This document shows, one piece after another, positions 40,325 to 51,088 of a DNA stretch of 64,000 bases (positions are counted from its first letter, which is position 1; each line of letters starts with the position of its first letter). The notes beneath the pieces are model-generated. The model worked only from the letters and a program-made list of their open reading frames with translations. It searched no databases and was not told the DNA's origin. The DNA is from Hennigella sp049177145 (lineage in GTDB: Bacteria; Bacillota_I; Bacilli_A; Mycoplasmatales; Mycoplasmoidaceae). The stretch lies in contig CP185406.1 of the NCBI GenBank assembly GCA_049177145.1, forward strand, positions 310,001 through 374,000. Reading direction: 5' to 3'. The translations under genes were made by a program, and so were the position numbers.

Positions 40325-40630
40325 CTATTTGTTTTGGCTACGTTGCTTAAGCAACATGTTACCATATCCTTCTTCTTGATACTCTTCAATTTCCTTATTT
40401 AGTTTAGCATTTTCTTTTAATAATGCTTCCTTTTCAGATTGAAGTTGTTTTACTTGTTTTCTTAAGTTAGCAATATCATCTGTATATGTTTGTACTGTTT
40501 TATCATTATTTTGTAAATATTCAATTACTTGATCAAAATAAGTATCAACATCAGCACAATCATATCCTGAGAAAACTGATTTTTTAAATTTCTTATTTAG
40601 AATTTTATCAATCATTTCCTTATTTGCCAT
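40325..40630 (-). CDS. DivIVA/GpsB-like coiled-coil protein
   Basis: 101 residues. The N-terminus matches the DivIVA lipid-binding domain: ILNKKFKKSVFSGYDCADVD followed by TYFDQVIEYL (family pattern: F-x-x-x-x-x-GYD-x-x-x-VD-x-x-x-D). A coiled coil of about 45 residues follows (LRKQVKQLQSEKEALLKENA). DivIVA and GpsB sense membrane curvature and place division or wall proteins; in a wall-less cell it could act in division or polarity. It overlaps the end of metK by 11 bases. Confidence 0.8.
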   Translation of the reverse strand: MANKEMIDKILNKKFKKSVFSGYDCADVDTYFDQVIEYLQNNDKTVQTYTDDIANLRKQVKQLQSEKEALLKENAKLNKEIEEYQEEGYGNMLLKQRSQNK

Positions 40631-41750
40631 GAATTGCTCTCCTTAAGGCTTGAACTTTATCAAGTTTTTCCCAACTTAATCCAGTTTTGCCAAAGTGTCC
40701 AAATACACTTGTTTTTGAATAAATTGGACTTTGTAAATTCAAACTCTTAATAATATTATACAAATCAAAATCAAATGTTTTTTCAACAGCTTTATAAATT
40801 TTATTTATAGCTATCTTATTTGTATCAAAACAATCGATGTACATAGAGATAGGTTTTGGTTCTCCAATGCAATAACATAATCTGACTTCACATCTATCTG
40901 CAAAACCTGCAGCAACTATGTTTTTAGCAATATATCTACAGAAATATGCTCCAGTTCTATCTATCTTAGTTGGATCTTTACCACTAAATGCTCCACCACC
41001 ATGGTGTGCTATAGATCCATATGTATCTACAATTATTTTTCTTCCTGTTAAACCAGTATCGCCCACTGGACCACCAATAACAAACTTACCATTCTTATTA
41101 ATGTATAGTTTGCAATTAGTATTTAAGTGATATCTTCTTAATACAGGTTTAATAACTAGGTTTGTAATATCTTTTCTTAGTTTGGTTAAATTAGTTTCTT
41201 CTGTATGTTGAACAGAAATAACAATTGCATCAACAGCTGGTTTTCTACCATTGTAAACAATTGATACTTGTGATTTCATATCATATTTACAATATGATAA
41301 TTTTCCATTCTTGATTAGTTTCTCAACTTGTTTTAATAACTCATGACTCAAAACAATTGATAAAGGCATATATTCTTTTGTTATGTTTGTTGCATAACCA
41401 AAAACCATACCTTGGTCTCCAGCACCAAGTTTTTTATTTTTCTTAGTTACTAGATTAGCAATATCTTCGGATTGTTTGTTAATGTTTGAAATAATTGAAA
41501 AATCATTTTCTTCATAGCCTAATGGTTTTAATACATTTCAAGCTACTTTAACAACATCAACATATCCTTTAGTTGTAATTTGTCCACCAATAACAATTAA
41601 TCTATTGTGGGCAAATACTTCACAAGCAACTCTTGCTTCTTTATCTTGTCTTAGACATTCGTCTAATACTGCATCAGCAATTTGGTCACAAATCTTATCC
41701 GGGTGACCAGATCCTACTGATTCAGATGTAATAATTAATTTATTTTGCAT
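40620..41750 (-). CDS. metK: S-adenosylmethionine synthetase
   Basis: 376 residues. SESVGSGHPDKICDQIADAV at the start, GAGDQGMVFGYA near 112, GGGAFSGKDPTKIDRTGAY with the ATP loop near 255. It makes SAM from Met and ATP. A SAM-clan riboswitch with a terminator occupies its leader, so expression should fall when SAM is high; the DivIVA-like and trigger-factor-like genes downstream are probably under the same control. Confidence 0.96.
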
Positions 41751-41775
41751 TTTAATTCTCCTTTAACCAAAAAGA

Positions 41776-41803
41776 AAAACTCCTATCGTTACGATGGGAG
41801 TTT
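41776..41803 (-). terminator. Intrinsic terminator of the metK riboswitch
   Basis: On the minus strand AAACTCCCATCG and CGATAGGAGTTT pair around TAA with one mismatch, then TTTTTCTTTTT. Its 5' arm (CCCATCGT, 41791-41798) can instead pair with ACGATGGG (41816-41823), which overlaps the P1 3' strand. Confidence 0.85.
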
Positions 41804-41813
41804 GTTATTATCA

Positions 41814-41899
41814 TACCCATCGTTCAAGCTTTAGCACTGTCCTTTTGGGATTTTGCTGGTGGATCAACGAGCTTGTCTCTCCCCACACTCTTTATGGTA
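41814..41899 (-). ncRNA. SAM-clan riboswitch aptamer (SAM-I-like, no P4 seen) upstream of metK
   Basis: An 86-base element matching the SAM-I core. P1 is TACCAT (41894-41899) with ATGGGTA (41814-41820, one bulged G). P2 has GTGG/CCAC, a GAG/CTC inner stem and a K-turn-like GTTGAT. The conserved CAGCAA and AGTGCTAAAG segments form the P3 base (AGCA/TGCT) around TCC-CAAAA-GGA. The P2 loop CAAGC is complementary to GCTTG after P3, the SAM-I pseudoknot. The P4 hairpin normally found between this point and P1 is missing. With SAM, P1 would hold the strand needed by the antiterminator, so the terminator forms and metK is turned off. Confidence 0.82.
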
Positions 41900-41931
41900 C
41901 TTACTATTATATATAGAATATATAATTCTAA

Positions 41932-42876
41932 TTACTTTTTTAGTCTTGCATATGTAGCAATCATTGCTGCATTATCATTTGTGTATTTCAAAGTTGGATA
42001 ATAAACTTTTGGTTTTTTAATTTGTGATAGTTTCTTTCTTAATAATTTGTTAGCAGAAACTCCACCACCTACTAAAACCATCTTTGTATCTTTATATATA
42101 GATAAATAATGTTGTAACTTTCTAACTAAATCATTAGTTATTCATTCAAGTGATGAACTTGCTATTACTTTTACAGGAATAGTTTTCTTTTGCATCTTGT
42201 ATGTATTAATCATGTTTAATGCAGCAGTCTTGATTCCTGAAAAAGTAAATGGTGCATCAACAGGTTTATTTGGCGCCAATTCAATTAATTGTTTATTTGA
42301 ATAGATATTATCTATTGAAATACCACCAGGATAATCCAGTCCTAAGAATCTTCCTATTTTATCTAAAGCTTCGCCAGCAGCATCATCAATACTTTCATTT
42401 AGATATTTAAAATTGTTTATGCTTGTTGCTCTAGCAATAAATGTGTGTCCACCAGATACAACTAAAGATAAAATAGGAAATTTAAGTTCTTTTATATCGT
42501 GATCAACAAAATAACTATATGCATGTCCCATCATATGGTTAACTTTAATAATAGGAACATTTAATAATGTTGCTAATTCATTGGCAAACACTTTCCCTAC
42601 ATGTAATGAACCAACTAATCCTGGTTCAGATGTATAAGCAATACAATCAATATCTTTTAATGTTATTTTTGCTTCAGCTAATGCTTTAGAACAAACTTTA
42701 TCAATATCAGAACAATGTCTTCTACTTGCAAGTTCTGGTACTATACCACCATATCTTCTATGTTCTAACATAGAAGTAGATGTAACATTAGCAAAAACTT
42801 TATTTCCTTTTAAGATAGCTATAGAAGTATCATCACAACTAGATTCAATAGCTAAAATAATTTTTTCTTTAGCCAT
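41932..42876 (-). CDS. tsaD: tRNA threonylcarbamoyladenosine transferase subunit TsaD
   Basis: 314 residues, ASKHA fold. It completes t6A37 in ANN-reading tRNAs. AIESSCDDTSIAIL start, MLEHRRYGGIVPELASRRH, VNHMMGHAYSYF with the metal-binding HxxxH, LVVSGGHT, and DDAAGEALDKIGRFLGLDYP with the ATP site. The C-terminus has NDNAAMIA. The start is coupled to the upstream lipoprotein by a TAATG overlap. Confidence 0.95.
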
Positions 42877-44252
42877 TATAAACCTTCCTTACTATCTATT
42901 CATGCTCAGTGAGTGTTAGAATTTTCTAATGCTGATAAAGGTCTTCCAAACAAAGATCTAATGTCTAATTGTTGAGGGAAAGTAATTAAAGAAGTAAATA
43001 GTTCTCTTGTTTTAGTGTCTGTCTCTTCAGCATAATCATCTCAATAATGTGAATCAGTATCTGAAACCTCATTATAAATGTCCTTTAATAATGGAATATA
43101 GCTAACTGTATCTCAGTTTTGCATTGATCAATATTCAAATCTGTCTCCATCTTTGTTTAAAATATCATCACCAGCACCATATCCATCAAAACAAATATCA
43201 TAGATTGTTTTATAGATACGTTCTAATTTTTCATGATTATCTTTATTCTTGTTATTGATAACAAGGAAATCAATTTCATCTAATGAAACGCCTTTTGGTT
43301 TAACTGTGTGTATTTGCTCTCCTGTATAAGAATCAAATTCACCAGCACCTTGTGCAGCATACAATGCATCACCAGATCATGACATAATTGCTCGGTATCC
43401 ATAATCACCATGATCAGCAAATGTTCTTGCTATTTGACCTGAATCAGTTTTTAAGTTATATCAATCATGATAAGCTTTAGATGTTAATGATTTAAATGTT
43501 TGTTTTAAATCTTCAATAGATGAATCTTTTGGCATTTCATTTGTAGCGTTTGTTGGATCGCCACCATTTGCTTCAGTTGTTTCAACTATTCTTGCCATAT
43601 CATAGATAGACTTGGCATCATCAAGCATTCCAATCTTACCACCAAATCTATTTGCATATTTGCAATTAGGACTTACTGTATAGAATATATCAGCTCATGT
43701 TGGTTGACTAACTTGTTCATGAGAGCCAACAGCACTATAGAAATCGATTTCATTTCCTTTATATACAAAATCAAATGATTGAGCAAAATAAGGAACTCCG
43801 TAATTTAATATATTAAATTCAGGATCCTTAAGATAGTCTTGGAAGGAATCATTCATTTCATTAATGGCGTCTTGTGCTGGTTCAGCAAATAAAGTTGTTA
43901 ATGCTGTTTCAGCACTAGTTACACCAGGTATTTGAAATGTGGATCAATCAATAGGTTGTAATCAACCTTTTTGATACAACTTAATTAATTCATATCCACA
44001 TGGTATAGCAATATCATATGTGTTACGGAATTTTGTTTCAATCATTTCTGTAACAGTAAATCATTGGAATTGAACATCATATGAAGTTCTTAAATGTTCC
44101 ATCAATTCACTATCCATATAACTTTCAAAGTTAGCTAATTGAATTGTGTTAGTGTTACCACAACTAGTTAATGGCACAAAAGCAAATGGTGTTGCACATA
44201 GTGCAACAGAACTAATAACTAAAGAGAGTTTTTTATTGGAAAAGTTTTTCAT
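42876..44252 (-). CDS. potD: Polyamine ABC transporter substrate-binding lipoprotein (PotD-like)
   Basis: 458 residues. The lipoprotein signal ends in FVPLTSC (Cys near 30). The mature part has the PotD/periplasmic type II pattern: LANFESYMDSELMEHL, DIAIPCGYELIKLYQKGWLQ, NYGVPYFAQSFDFVYKGNEI, and IGMLDDAKSIYDMARI (PotD: LxDxRxV). It lies last in potA-potB-potC-potD order. The ATG at 44252 is preferred over one 63 bases upstream because AGAGGGG precedes it and it gives a compact signal peptide. The mollicute homologue is longer and diverged from E. coli PotD. It ends coupled to tsaD. Confidence 0.82.
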
Positions 44253-45117
44253 AAATACCCCTCTTTCATTTGATGTTTGCTTTTCTTGTTTTTCTAACTT
44301 TAATGATAGAAACAATAATTACAACAACAGCAGTAACCAATACTAGCAATGCACCAAATGTTACAACTCAAGCTTTTATACCCTTTCTTGTCATATAAAT
44401 AGCTGTTGATAAAGTTTGAGTTGAACCATTAATTAAACTTGTGATGATGAAATCATCTAGACTCATAGCTAAAACAATTGCACTAGCTGATAATAAAGCA
44501 GGAGCTAGATAAGGCAGAACAACTTTAAAGAATGTTTTAGTTCTAGAATATCCAAGGTCATAACTTGCTCAAATTAAGTTTCTTGGCATCTTTTGCATCT
44601 TAGGGAAGATTGCAACTATAGCATATGGTGTACAGAAACTAATGTGAGCTAAACAAACTGTAAATAGACCAAAGTCTAATCCTAAAGGTAAAACAGTTGA
44701 AGTGAATAATAATGCCAATGAAATAGCAGTAATAGGTTCAGGTATGGCAATAGATACTTTACTTGCACCAACAATTGTATTAATGTATTTGTTCTTGCTA
44801 TTTCAAATACCAAAACATGTAATAACGGCAATAATTAATGAAATAGGTACAACTATTACTGAAATAATCACAGAGTTCAATAATGCATTCAAGAAATCAT
44901 TATTTTTAAATAATTCAATGTAATTGATTGCATTAGGAATATCAAAATTTAAAATAATGTTTCCTCTGTCAGTTTGTCCATTGAAACTTAACAAAACAAT
45001 AATAATTAGTGGAATATAAATAATAGCCAAAATTAGGAAGATGTAGAATCTTCTAATGAATCAACCAAATCTTTTCTTTGCTCCAATATGTTTAGGAGGT
45101 TTTGCCACTAATTTCAT
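44233..45117 (-). CDS. potC: Spermidine/putrescine ABC transporter permease PotC
   Basis: 294 residues with six membrane helices. The EAA motif region reads ASYDLGYSRTKTFFKVVLPY (family: EAAxxxGAxxxxxFxxixlP) near 188-207, followed by LAPALLSASAIVLAMSLDDF and IITSLI, the PotC end. FNGQTDRG is the usual periplasmic loop after helix 1. Its 3' end overlaps potD by 20 bases. Many UGA Trp. Confidence 0.92.
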
Positions 45118-45986
45118 TATTTAACCCTCCTGTGTCTTAATTTAAATAGCTTTGGAATAAAAGCAATGATTAAATATAAGACCAAAACAAAGATACTAAC
45201 AACTAGTGATAATGAACTACTTCTTGCTAGAGCAATATCACTAATTAGTCCTTCTTCACCTTCTTGAACAATAATGTCACCAATTGTTGCAGCATTAGTT
45301 GAGTTGTTTAAGAATTGTGGGACTGCAACGGTTGTTACAGCAGGTAAGAATACCATTGTTAATCCAGCATAATAAGCAGTCTTAGTATAAGGAACAATTA
45401 CCTTAAAGAAAGTTTTAACCATGTTTTGTCCTAAGTCTTGACTAGCAAAGATTAAGTTTCTTGGCATATCTGATAACACGTTATAGATTGGTAGAATCAT
45501 GAATGGTATATAAATATAAACCATACCAATAATGGTAAAGATGTGTCCAAATGTTGAGTTAGCATGTCCTGCACAAATATCTAAGAATGTTTTTAAACCA
45601 ATTAACTTAACTAACATACTAGATCAAATTGGAGCAGTAATTAGAATAACAAGTACTGCTTTAAAACTTCTTGATCTATTAAATGCCATCATATAAGCAA
45701 ACGGATAAGCTAATAAAGTACAAATAGCAGTCGTTGCTAAAGCAAGACCAATTGATAATCCTATCTTTTCAAAGACAAAACTATTCATTACTGTTCAGTT
45801 AAGTTCTACACCACCAGATTCAGTTGGCATAAATGCTTTAATCATCACCATAACCAAAGGAATAACAAATAACAATAAAGACATAATAACAAAAGGCAAA
45901 ACTAGCAATAGCTTTTTGCTAAATCTTGCTTTTGGTTTTAATAGCTTTATGTTAACCCTTCGGTTATGAGAGATGATATCTGCCAT
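45117..45986 (-). CDS. potB: Spermidine/putrescine ABC transporter permease PotB
   Basis: 289 residues, six helices. The EAA-type loop is ASQDLGQNMVKTFFKVIVPY near 195-214. AYPFAYMMAFNRSRSFKAVL and VILITAPIWSSMLVKLIGLK are family stretches; the loop after helix 1 carries FMPTESGG. Coupled to potC and to potA by TAATG overlaps. It pairs with PotC to form the channel. Confidence 0.92.
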
Positions 45987-47602
45987 TATTTATCCCTTTT
46001 TTTGCGAATGATTGGACTAGCTGTTTTAAAGCTTCATTTAATTCCAATCTTGTCGTTCACCTTAAGGTGTTGGTTTGTATGAAGTGTTATTTCTGTTTTA
46101 TCTCTTGTTAAACATTTAACTTCATACAAAGTTCCTTTATAAAGAATGTTAGTTACTCTTGCTTGAAGGAATGAATCGTCTAAATCACAGATTTCAATAT
46201 CTTCTGGTCTAACCATTAATTTGAAATCAGAATTTCTAACCATACTCATTTCCAATTCTTTATTTGTAATTGGATAATGGAAAGTTTGTTTTCCAATTCT
46301 AATCTTTTCATTACCTAAATAGGTAACGTCAATAAAGTTAGCTTGTCCAATAAAGTTTGCTACTCAAGAATTATTTGGATGTTCATAAATATTTCTTGGT
46401 GAGCCAATTTGTTCAATCTTTCCTTTAGACATAACAATAATTTGATCAGAAAGTCTTAACGCTTCTTCTTGATCATGTGTTACAAGAATGAAGTTAATTT
46501 TTAATTCATTGTGAATACGTTTTAATTCTTCTTGCATTTTTTTACGAACTTTAGCATCAAGTGCTGATAAAGGCTCATCAAGCAATAGAATAGAAGGTTT
46601 AACAACTATGGCTCTTGCTAAAGCAACTCTTTGTTGCATACCGCCAGATAAGTCTTTTGGGAACTTATCTTCAGATCCTTCAAGGCCAACAAGTTCAATT
46701 GCTTCATTTGCTTTGCGTTCTATTTCTTTTTTAGTTAATGGTCTAGTAGTGTTGATCTTTTCAAACTGCTCAGCCATTTGTTGAGGATAGTTTTCTCAAT
46801 ATGATATTCATTGGTCAGCATCATTGTATTTTTCAATCAACTTATCTACTTTCTTATCGATATGTTGTTTGAAAGTATAAAGTTTGATTAGGTTGTAAAC
46901 TTTCTTTTCAGTAGTAGACATACCTTTGGTATCAAACTTAATATATTGGTGAATACCTAAAGCTTCTCTAAATCTGTTTCTTCAGATCTTTCTTTGGTTT
47001 TTACCGGTTAATTTAAAACCATCAAAATCAGGATTTGATTTAGCCATTTGTCTTTCATAATAATAGATTTGTGTTTGAAATTGATCAAAACGCATATCTT
47101 GTATTTTGAAAAGATCTTCATTTTTTGAATAAGCTAGTTTAGCTTTGATAATATCTTTATCTAACTTAACTTGATCTTTTTTAAGTTCAATAATTTCTTT
47201 TGTTGCTTTAGCAATAGCTGCTTTTTTAACTTTTGCTAATTGGTTATAAACTTTGGCAGGAACATCTTTTAATTCTGTTCTCATGATTTTTAAACCATAA
47301 CAAATGTTTTCAAAGATTGTCATGTTAGGGAATAAAGCATAATCTTGGAAAACTGTTGCAGTTGGTCTCATGTGAATTGGAAGGTCTTTAATGTCAATTC
47401 CATTAACAATGATTTTTCCTTCAGTTGGCATTTCAAAACCAGCCAACATCTTTAATAATGTTGTCTTACCACATCCTGATGGACCTAATATAGTTACAAA
47501 CTTGCCTTTGTCAATACTTACATTGACATTGCTGCAAGCAAGATATCCATCATCATATCTTTTGGCTATTCCTTTTAGCTGTATGAACGGATTATTATTC
47601 AT
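45986..47602 (-). CDS. potA: Spermidine/putrescine ABC transporter ATPase PotA with long insertion
   Basis: 538 residues, against about 370 in E. coli. Walker A is GPSGCGKT at 40-47, the Q-loop VFQDYALFPNMTIFENICYG follows, but the signature LSGGMQQR is only at 318-325 and Walker B LLLDEPLSALD is near 340. The 200-residue insertion between Q-loop and signature is Lys-rich and helical (AKVKKAAIAKATKEIIELKK). A TOBE-type C-terminal domain follows. Long PotA forms are known from other mycoplasmas, so the insertion is a group feature and not a fusion artefact. The gene begins 5 bases after the HAD gene. Confidence 0.92.
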
Positions 47603-47607
47603 TGTTA

Positions 47608-49320
47608 TTACCTATTCCTCTTCAACACATATTGATCAATAACTGTGCTTGCAAAATTTTCAACAGTTACATTATCTATAATGTGCATTGCTTCCTTCTT
47701 TACAAAATCAGGAGCGTAAGATGGAGCAAAAGAATTCTTTGTTAGTTGTAAAGCTGGAATATCATTTTGTCCATCACCTAAAACCAAAATGTCTTCCTTG
47801 TTTATTTGGATTTTCTCTAATAGTTTATTAGCAGCAAATCCTTTATTCACACCCTTCTTGTTAATTTCCACATTAACATCAGAAGACAAACATACTTCAA
47901 GGTTAGGGAATGTCTTTCTTAATTCTTCATTACCTTCAAGTGCGCGTTTATGGTTAGGGAATTTAATAATGTATTTGTAACAAATAATATCATTAGGATA
48001 TTCTGTTATATATACTGGTTTTCTAATTGCTCATGGATCATATTGATCTTCGAAACCGGTTTTCTTAAAGTTAATTGGTTTTCAGAATTCTTCGTTATAG
48101 AACAAAATGTCTTCTGAATGTTGATGAATCATAAATCCAAGGTTGCCATTTTCTTTCTTAGCAAAATCTTTCATCATGCCAAAGATTTTTCTTGCATCAG
48201 CTTCATCTAATGGAGTTTGAGAAATATATTTGTTTGTATAAATATCAAAGATAGTTGCACCATTGTTACCAATAATGTAAACATTAGTTTTTGGATTCAA
48301 TTCCATTTGTTTTGCAATTCTTACACCATCATAAATACTTCTACCACTAGCGATTGCAATTGGAATTAAATGGTTTGAACATTGTTGTAGTGCAATCTTT
48401 GTTTGTTTAGAAAAGATTTTAGTTTTAGCATCAAGTAATGTTCCGTCAAGATCTGAGAAGATTAATTTACACTTAAGATCTGATGTATCTTTAATGATAT
48501 AAGTCTTGATAGCTTCGCTGACACCTTTAGTCTTGTGATTAATTAAAGCATCACAATGTTCTAATAAGTTCGGATTGTGTGGGTTGATTCCAATTGCTAA
48601 TGCTGAATTTTTAAATGCAGATAGATCATTGAATGAATCACCCATAGAAACTATTTCATTCTTTGCAATGTTATATTTCTTAGCATAATAATCAATTGCA
48701 TATCCCTTATTAACACCTTTAGGTGTAATTTCAATTAATCTAGCAGATGAGTGAGATAAATTAACAATGTGGTTTAAATTGTTCTTAATTAAATCATGAT
48801 AGATTCTAGCAACTACTGATTTGCTTGAAGATAGAATGTCAATCTTGAATGATGATAAATCATTAGTATTATTTAATTTCTTCAAATGTGAATCACGATA
48901 TGCTAACTTAATTAAATAATTTTGGGGGTGAACATAAACTGTTCTAGTTTTCATTCCTTCTTCTGTGAAGAATCAAGTATAAGCGCCTTTATATTTTCTT
49001 ACTATATCAAAAATTTGCTTAGCATAAACATGGCTAATCTTTGCTTGCTTAATTGTTGAATCGTTAAAATCTAAAATATAAGCGCCATTTAAACAAGATA
49101 ATAATCTAATTCTGTTTGGTCCCATTTGATTAATACGTTTAATTGTATTAACAATTGCTCATGGAGCTCTACCAGTATTAATAAATGGTGTTCCACCAGC
49201 ATTCATGTATTCTTGAATCGCTAAACAATCTTCTTTTTTAGCCCTTCTTAAAAATGGAGAAAGCAATGTTCCGTCTAGGTCAAGTGATAACAATTTGTAC
49301 GCAGTTTTTCTGGTGTCCAT
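47608..49320 (-). CDS. Tandem Cof-type HAD phosphatase (two domains fused)
   Basis: 570 residues in one uninterrupted frame. Each half is a complete Cof/HAD-IIB hydrolase. Half 1: nucleophile DLDGTLL at 14-20, cap domain, then GVNKGYAIDYYAKKYNI and GDSFNDLSAF (227-236). Half 2: SDLDGTLLD at 289-297, SGRSIYDG, cap, GVNKGFAANKLLEKIQI and GDGQNDIPAL (515-524). Both halves keep the Asp pairs and the Lys of motif 3, so both could be active. Cof proteins dephosphorylate sugar phosphates, FMN or PLP. Mollicutes carry many single Cof genes; a fused pair is unusual. First gene of the pot operon. Confidence 0.88.
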
Positions 49321-49334
49321 TTTTGTTAATTTTA

Positions 49335-49361
49335 TTAATTGAAAATATTATTTTCAATTAA
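49335..49361. repeat. 27-base inverted repeat in the HAD-pot/hrcA intergenic region
   Basis: Arms TTAATTGAAAA and TTTTCAATTAA are perfect and flank TATTA, 15 bases upstream of the HAD gene start on the minus strand. It resembles in style the repeat at parE. It could be an operator or a leader hairpin; it lacks any GC-rich core. Confidence 0.45.
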
Positions 49362-49449
49362 ATAATATCAAAAAAACAAAAATATTTATATTTATTTAAT
49401 ATATTTTATAATTAGCAATATAAGAGCCATGGTGCTAATAGGGAAAAAC

Positions 49450-50472
49450 ATGAAAAATATTAAGCTAACAAAAAGACAAAATGATCTGTTAAAAATCATT
49501 GTTGAACAATACATCAATGAAGCAACTCCAATTTCTAGTAAAGAAGTTATTCATGATTTCTTTAAAGATTTATCAAGTGCTACAATTCGTAATGAAATGG
49601 CATATCTAGAAAAAGTTGGATTAATAGAAAAAACACACACATCTTCTGGACGTGTTCCTACTAGCTTGGGCTATGAATACTATCGTAATGAAATTCTTCA
49701 ACCATCATTAACTGCTGATTTAAAGAAGAAATTAACTAAGATTTTTGCAAAACGTTTAACATCTATTGAAACAATCATTGATGAATCAATGGCTGTAATT
49801 AATGAAACATTACACCTACCATCAATTGTTACAACCGGTGAAACAAACGAAATACTTAAACGTATTGATTTAATTCCTATTCACAAGAATATGGCAATTA
49901 TCATTGTTGTAACATCTTCTGGAAATATTACAAAGAATACAATTACATTTAATGAAGGCAAAGTGTTAAATGATATTTCTACATGTATCAGAATTTTCAA
50001 TGATAGATTAATTGATACACCTCTAGAAAAATTACCTCAAAAGATTGATAGTATTAAAGAAATTATCAAGAACAGCGTTGAAAACTATGAATTTATTATG
50101 CAAGGTCTAGTACAAAAGATCTTTGATATTAAATATCAATATCACACATCTGTTCATGGTACAAAATATTTAACAACTCAACCAGAATTTAAAAATGATG
50201 TTGAAAAATTAAATAAAGTTTTAGATTTACTAGACAAAACAAGTATTTGACAACAAATAGCTTATCAACAATCTAAAACAGGTAAAACAACATTAATAAC
50301 ATCTGGTGAAAAAGTTGGAGCTAAAGAATTAGCTATTGCTACAGTAAATGTAAAAGCAGATAAAAACTCCCACCAAATTTCAGTTGTAGGACCAAATAGA
50401 ATGGATTATTCTAAAGTCCAAGGTATTCTAGACTTCTTAAAAGAAGAACTTGAAAAGAAATACAATGACTAA
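49450..50472 (+). CDS. hrcA: Heat-inducible transcription repressor HrcA
   Basis: 340 residues. The winged-helix N-terminus is typical: LTKRQNDLLKIIVEQYINEA, TPISSKEV, SSATIRNEMAYLEKVGLIEK and THTSSGRVPTSLGYEYYRNE. HrcA represses chaperone genes at CIRCE sites and is kept active by GroEL or its substitute. The ATG at 49450 is preferred over one at 49429 because AGGG lies 8 bases before it and the first gives no ribosome site; a TATAAT at 49407-49412 may drive it. grpE or dnaK do not follow. I found no CIRCE in the window. The middle uses UGA Trp near residue 267. Confidence 0.92.
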
Positions 50473-51088
50473 AGACGAAAAGATCTTTAAAAGTTTTAAG
50501 AATAGATACTCTTTTATCTTCAATGATTCTAATATAGTAAAAGCATTAGCAAATCATTTTGACAAGAGGGGTAGTTTTATTTCTTTTGTCATTGCTTTCT
50601 TACAATGTAAATTTTCAGAAAAGCACGTATATGAACAAATAAAGATTAATAAAGATGAATGAATAGAATTATTTTTAAGTTTATATACAAACCAAGAAAT
50701 AATTGAATTGTTTAAAAAAATTGAAATAAACCCTATTGTTCCTTTGGAACAAACAGTTTCATCTTTTAATTGTTTCGATCCTTTTATCACAAGTTTATTT
50801 ACATTATTAAAACAGCATGAAAATAATTTAAATGTTAGTGAAGATATTATTAGACAATTATTAAAATCAGCTCTTGGTTATTTGCTTTATAACAGCATTG
50901 ATTGTAAGATTGCTTATGAATTTAAAGATATTCTAATCGATCCTGAATATGATACAAAATATCAAATAATTTTAAATAACACAAAATTGTTTGCTACGGC
51001 TAAACGATATATTGTTGATATTTGTCAAGATAAAATAAATGACCTAATAGTTTTACTATTAGGGTCAAATAAATCTTTTACTAATTAA
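50465..51088 (+). CDS. Hypothetical protein coupled to hrcA
   Basis: 207 residues. The start overlaps the hrcA end (ATGACTAA), so it is translated with it. No signal or membrane segment; predicted mainly helical, with many Ile, Phe and Lys. Two conserved-looking stretches are FVIAFLQCKFSEKHVYEQIK and KSALGYLLYNSIDCKIAYEF. Several Cys are scattered. In other firmicutes grpE takes this place, but this sequence has no GrpE features I can see. Its end overlaps fmt tail to tail by 8 bases. Confidence 0.7.

Noticed and set aside
41820..41840. Half of a CIRCE element (TTAGCAC) near metK
   Set aside because: There is no matching GAGTGCTAA half at the proper spacing; the sequence belongs to the conserved AGTGCTAAAG part of the SAM riboswitch.
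44253..44315. Upstream ATG for the PotD-like lipoprotein at 44315
   Set aside because: It would add 21 charged residues before the signal peptide and lacks a ribosome site; AGAGGGG precedes 44252.
46780..46985. PotA as a frameshifted or split gene because of the long gap between Walker A and signature
   Set aside because: The frame is open through the region with UGA as Trp, and long PotA with an insertion is known in other mycoplasmas.
42876..49320. Many short ORFs ending at TGA, which look like pseudogenes in the standard code
   Set aside because: They join into full-length genes when UGA is read as Trp, with Trp at conserved places (PotB, PotC, TsaD region, HAD); this is the mollicute code and not gene decay.
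49429..49450. hrcA start at 49429
   Set aside because: No ribosome site precedes it, while AGGG precedes the ATG at 49450, which also gives the usual HrcA N-terminus.
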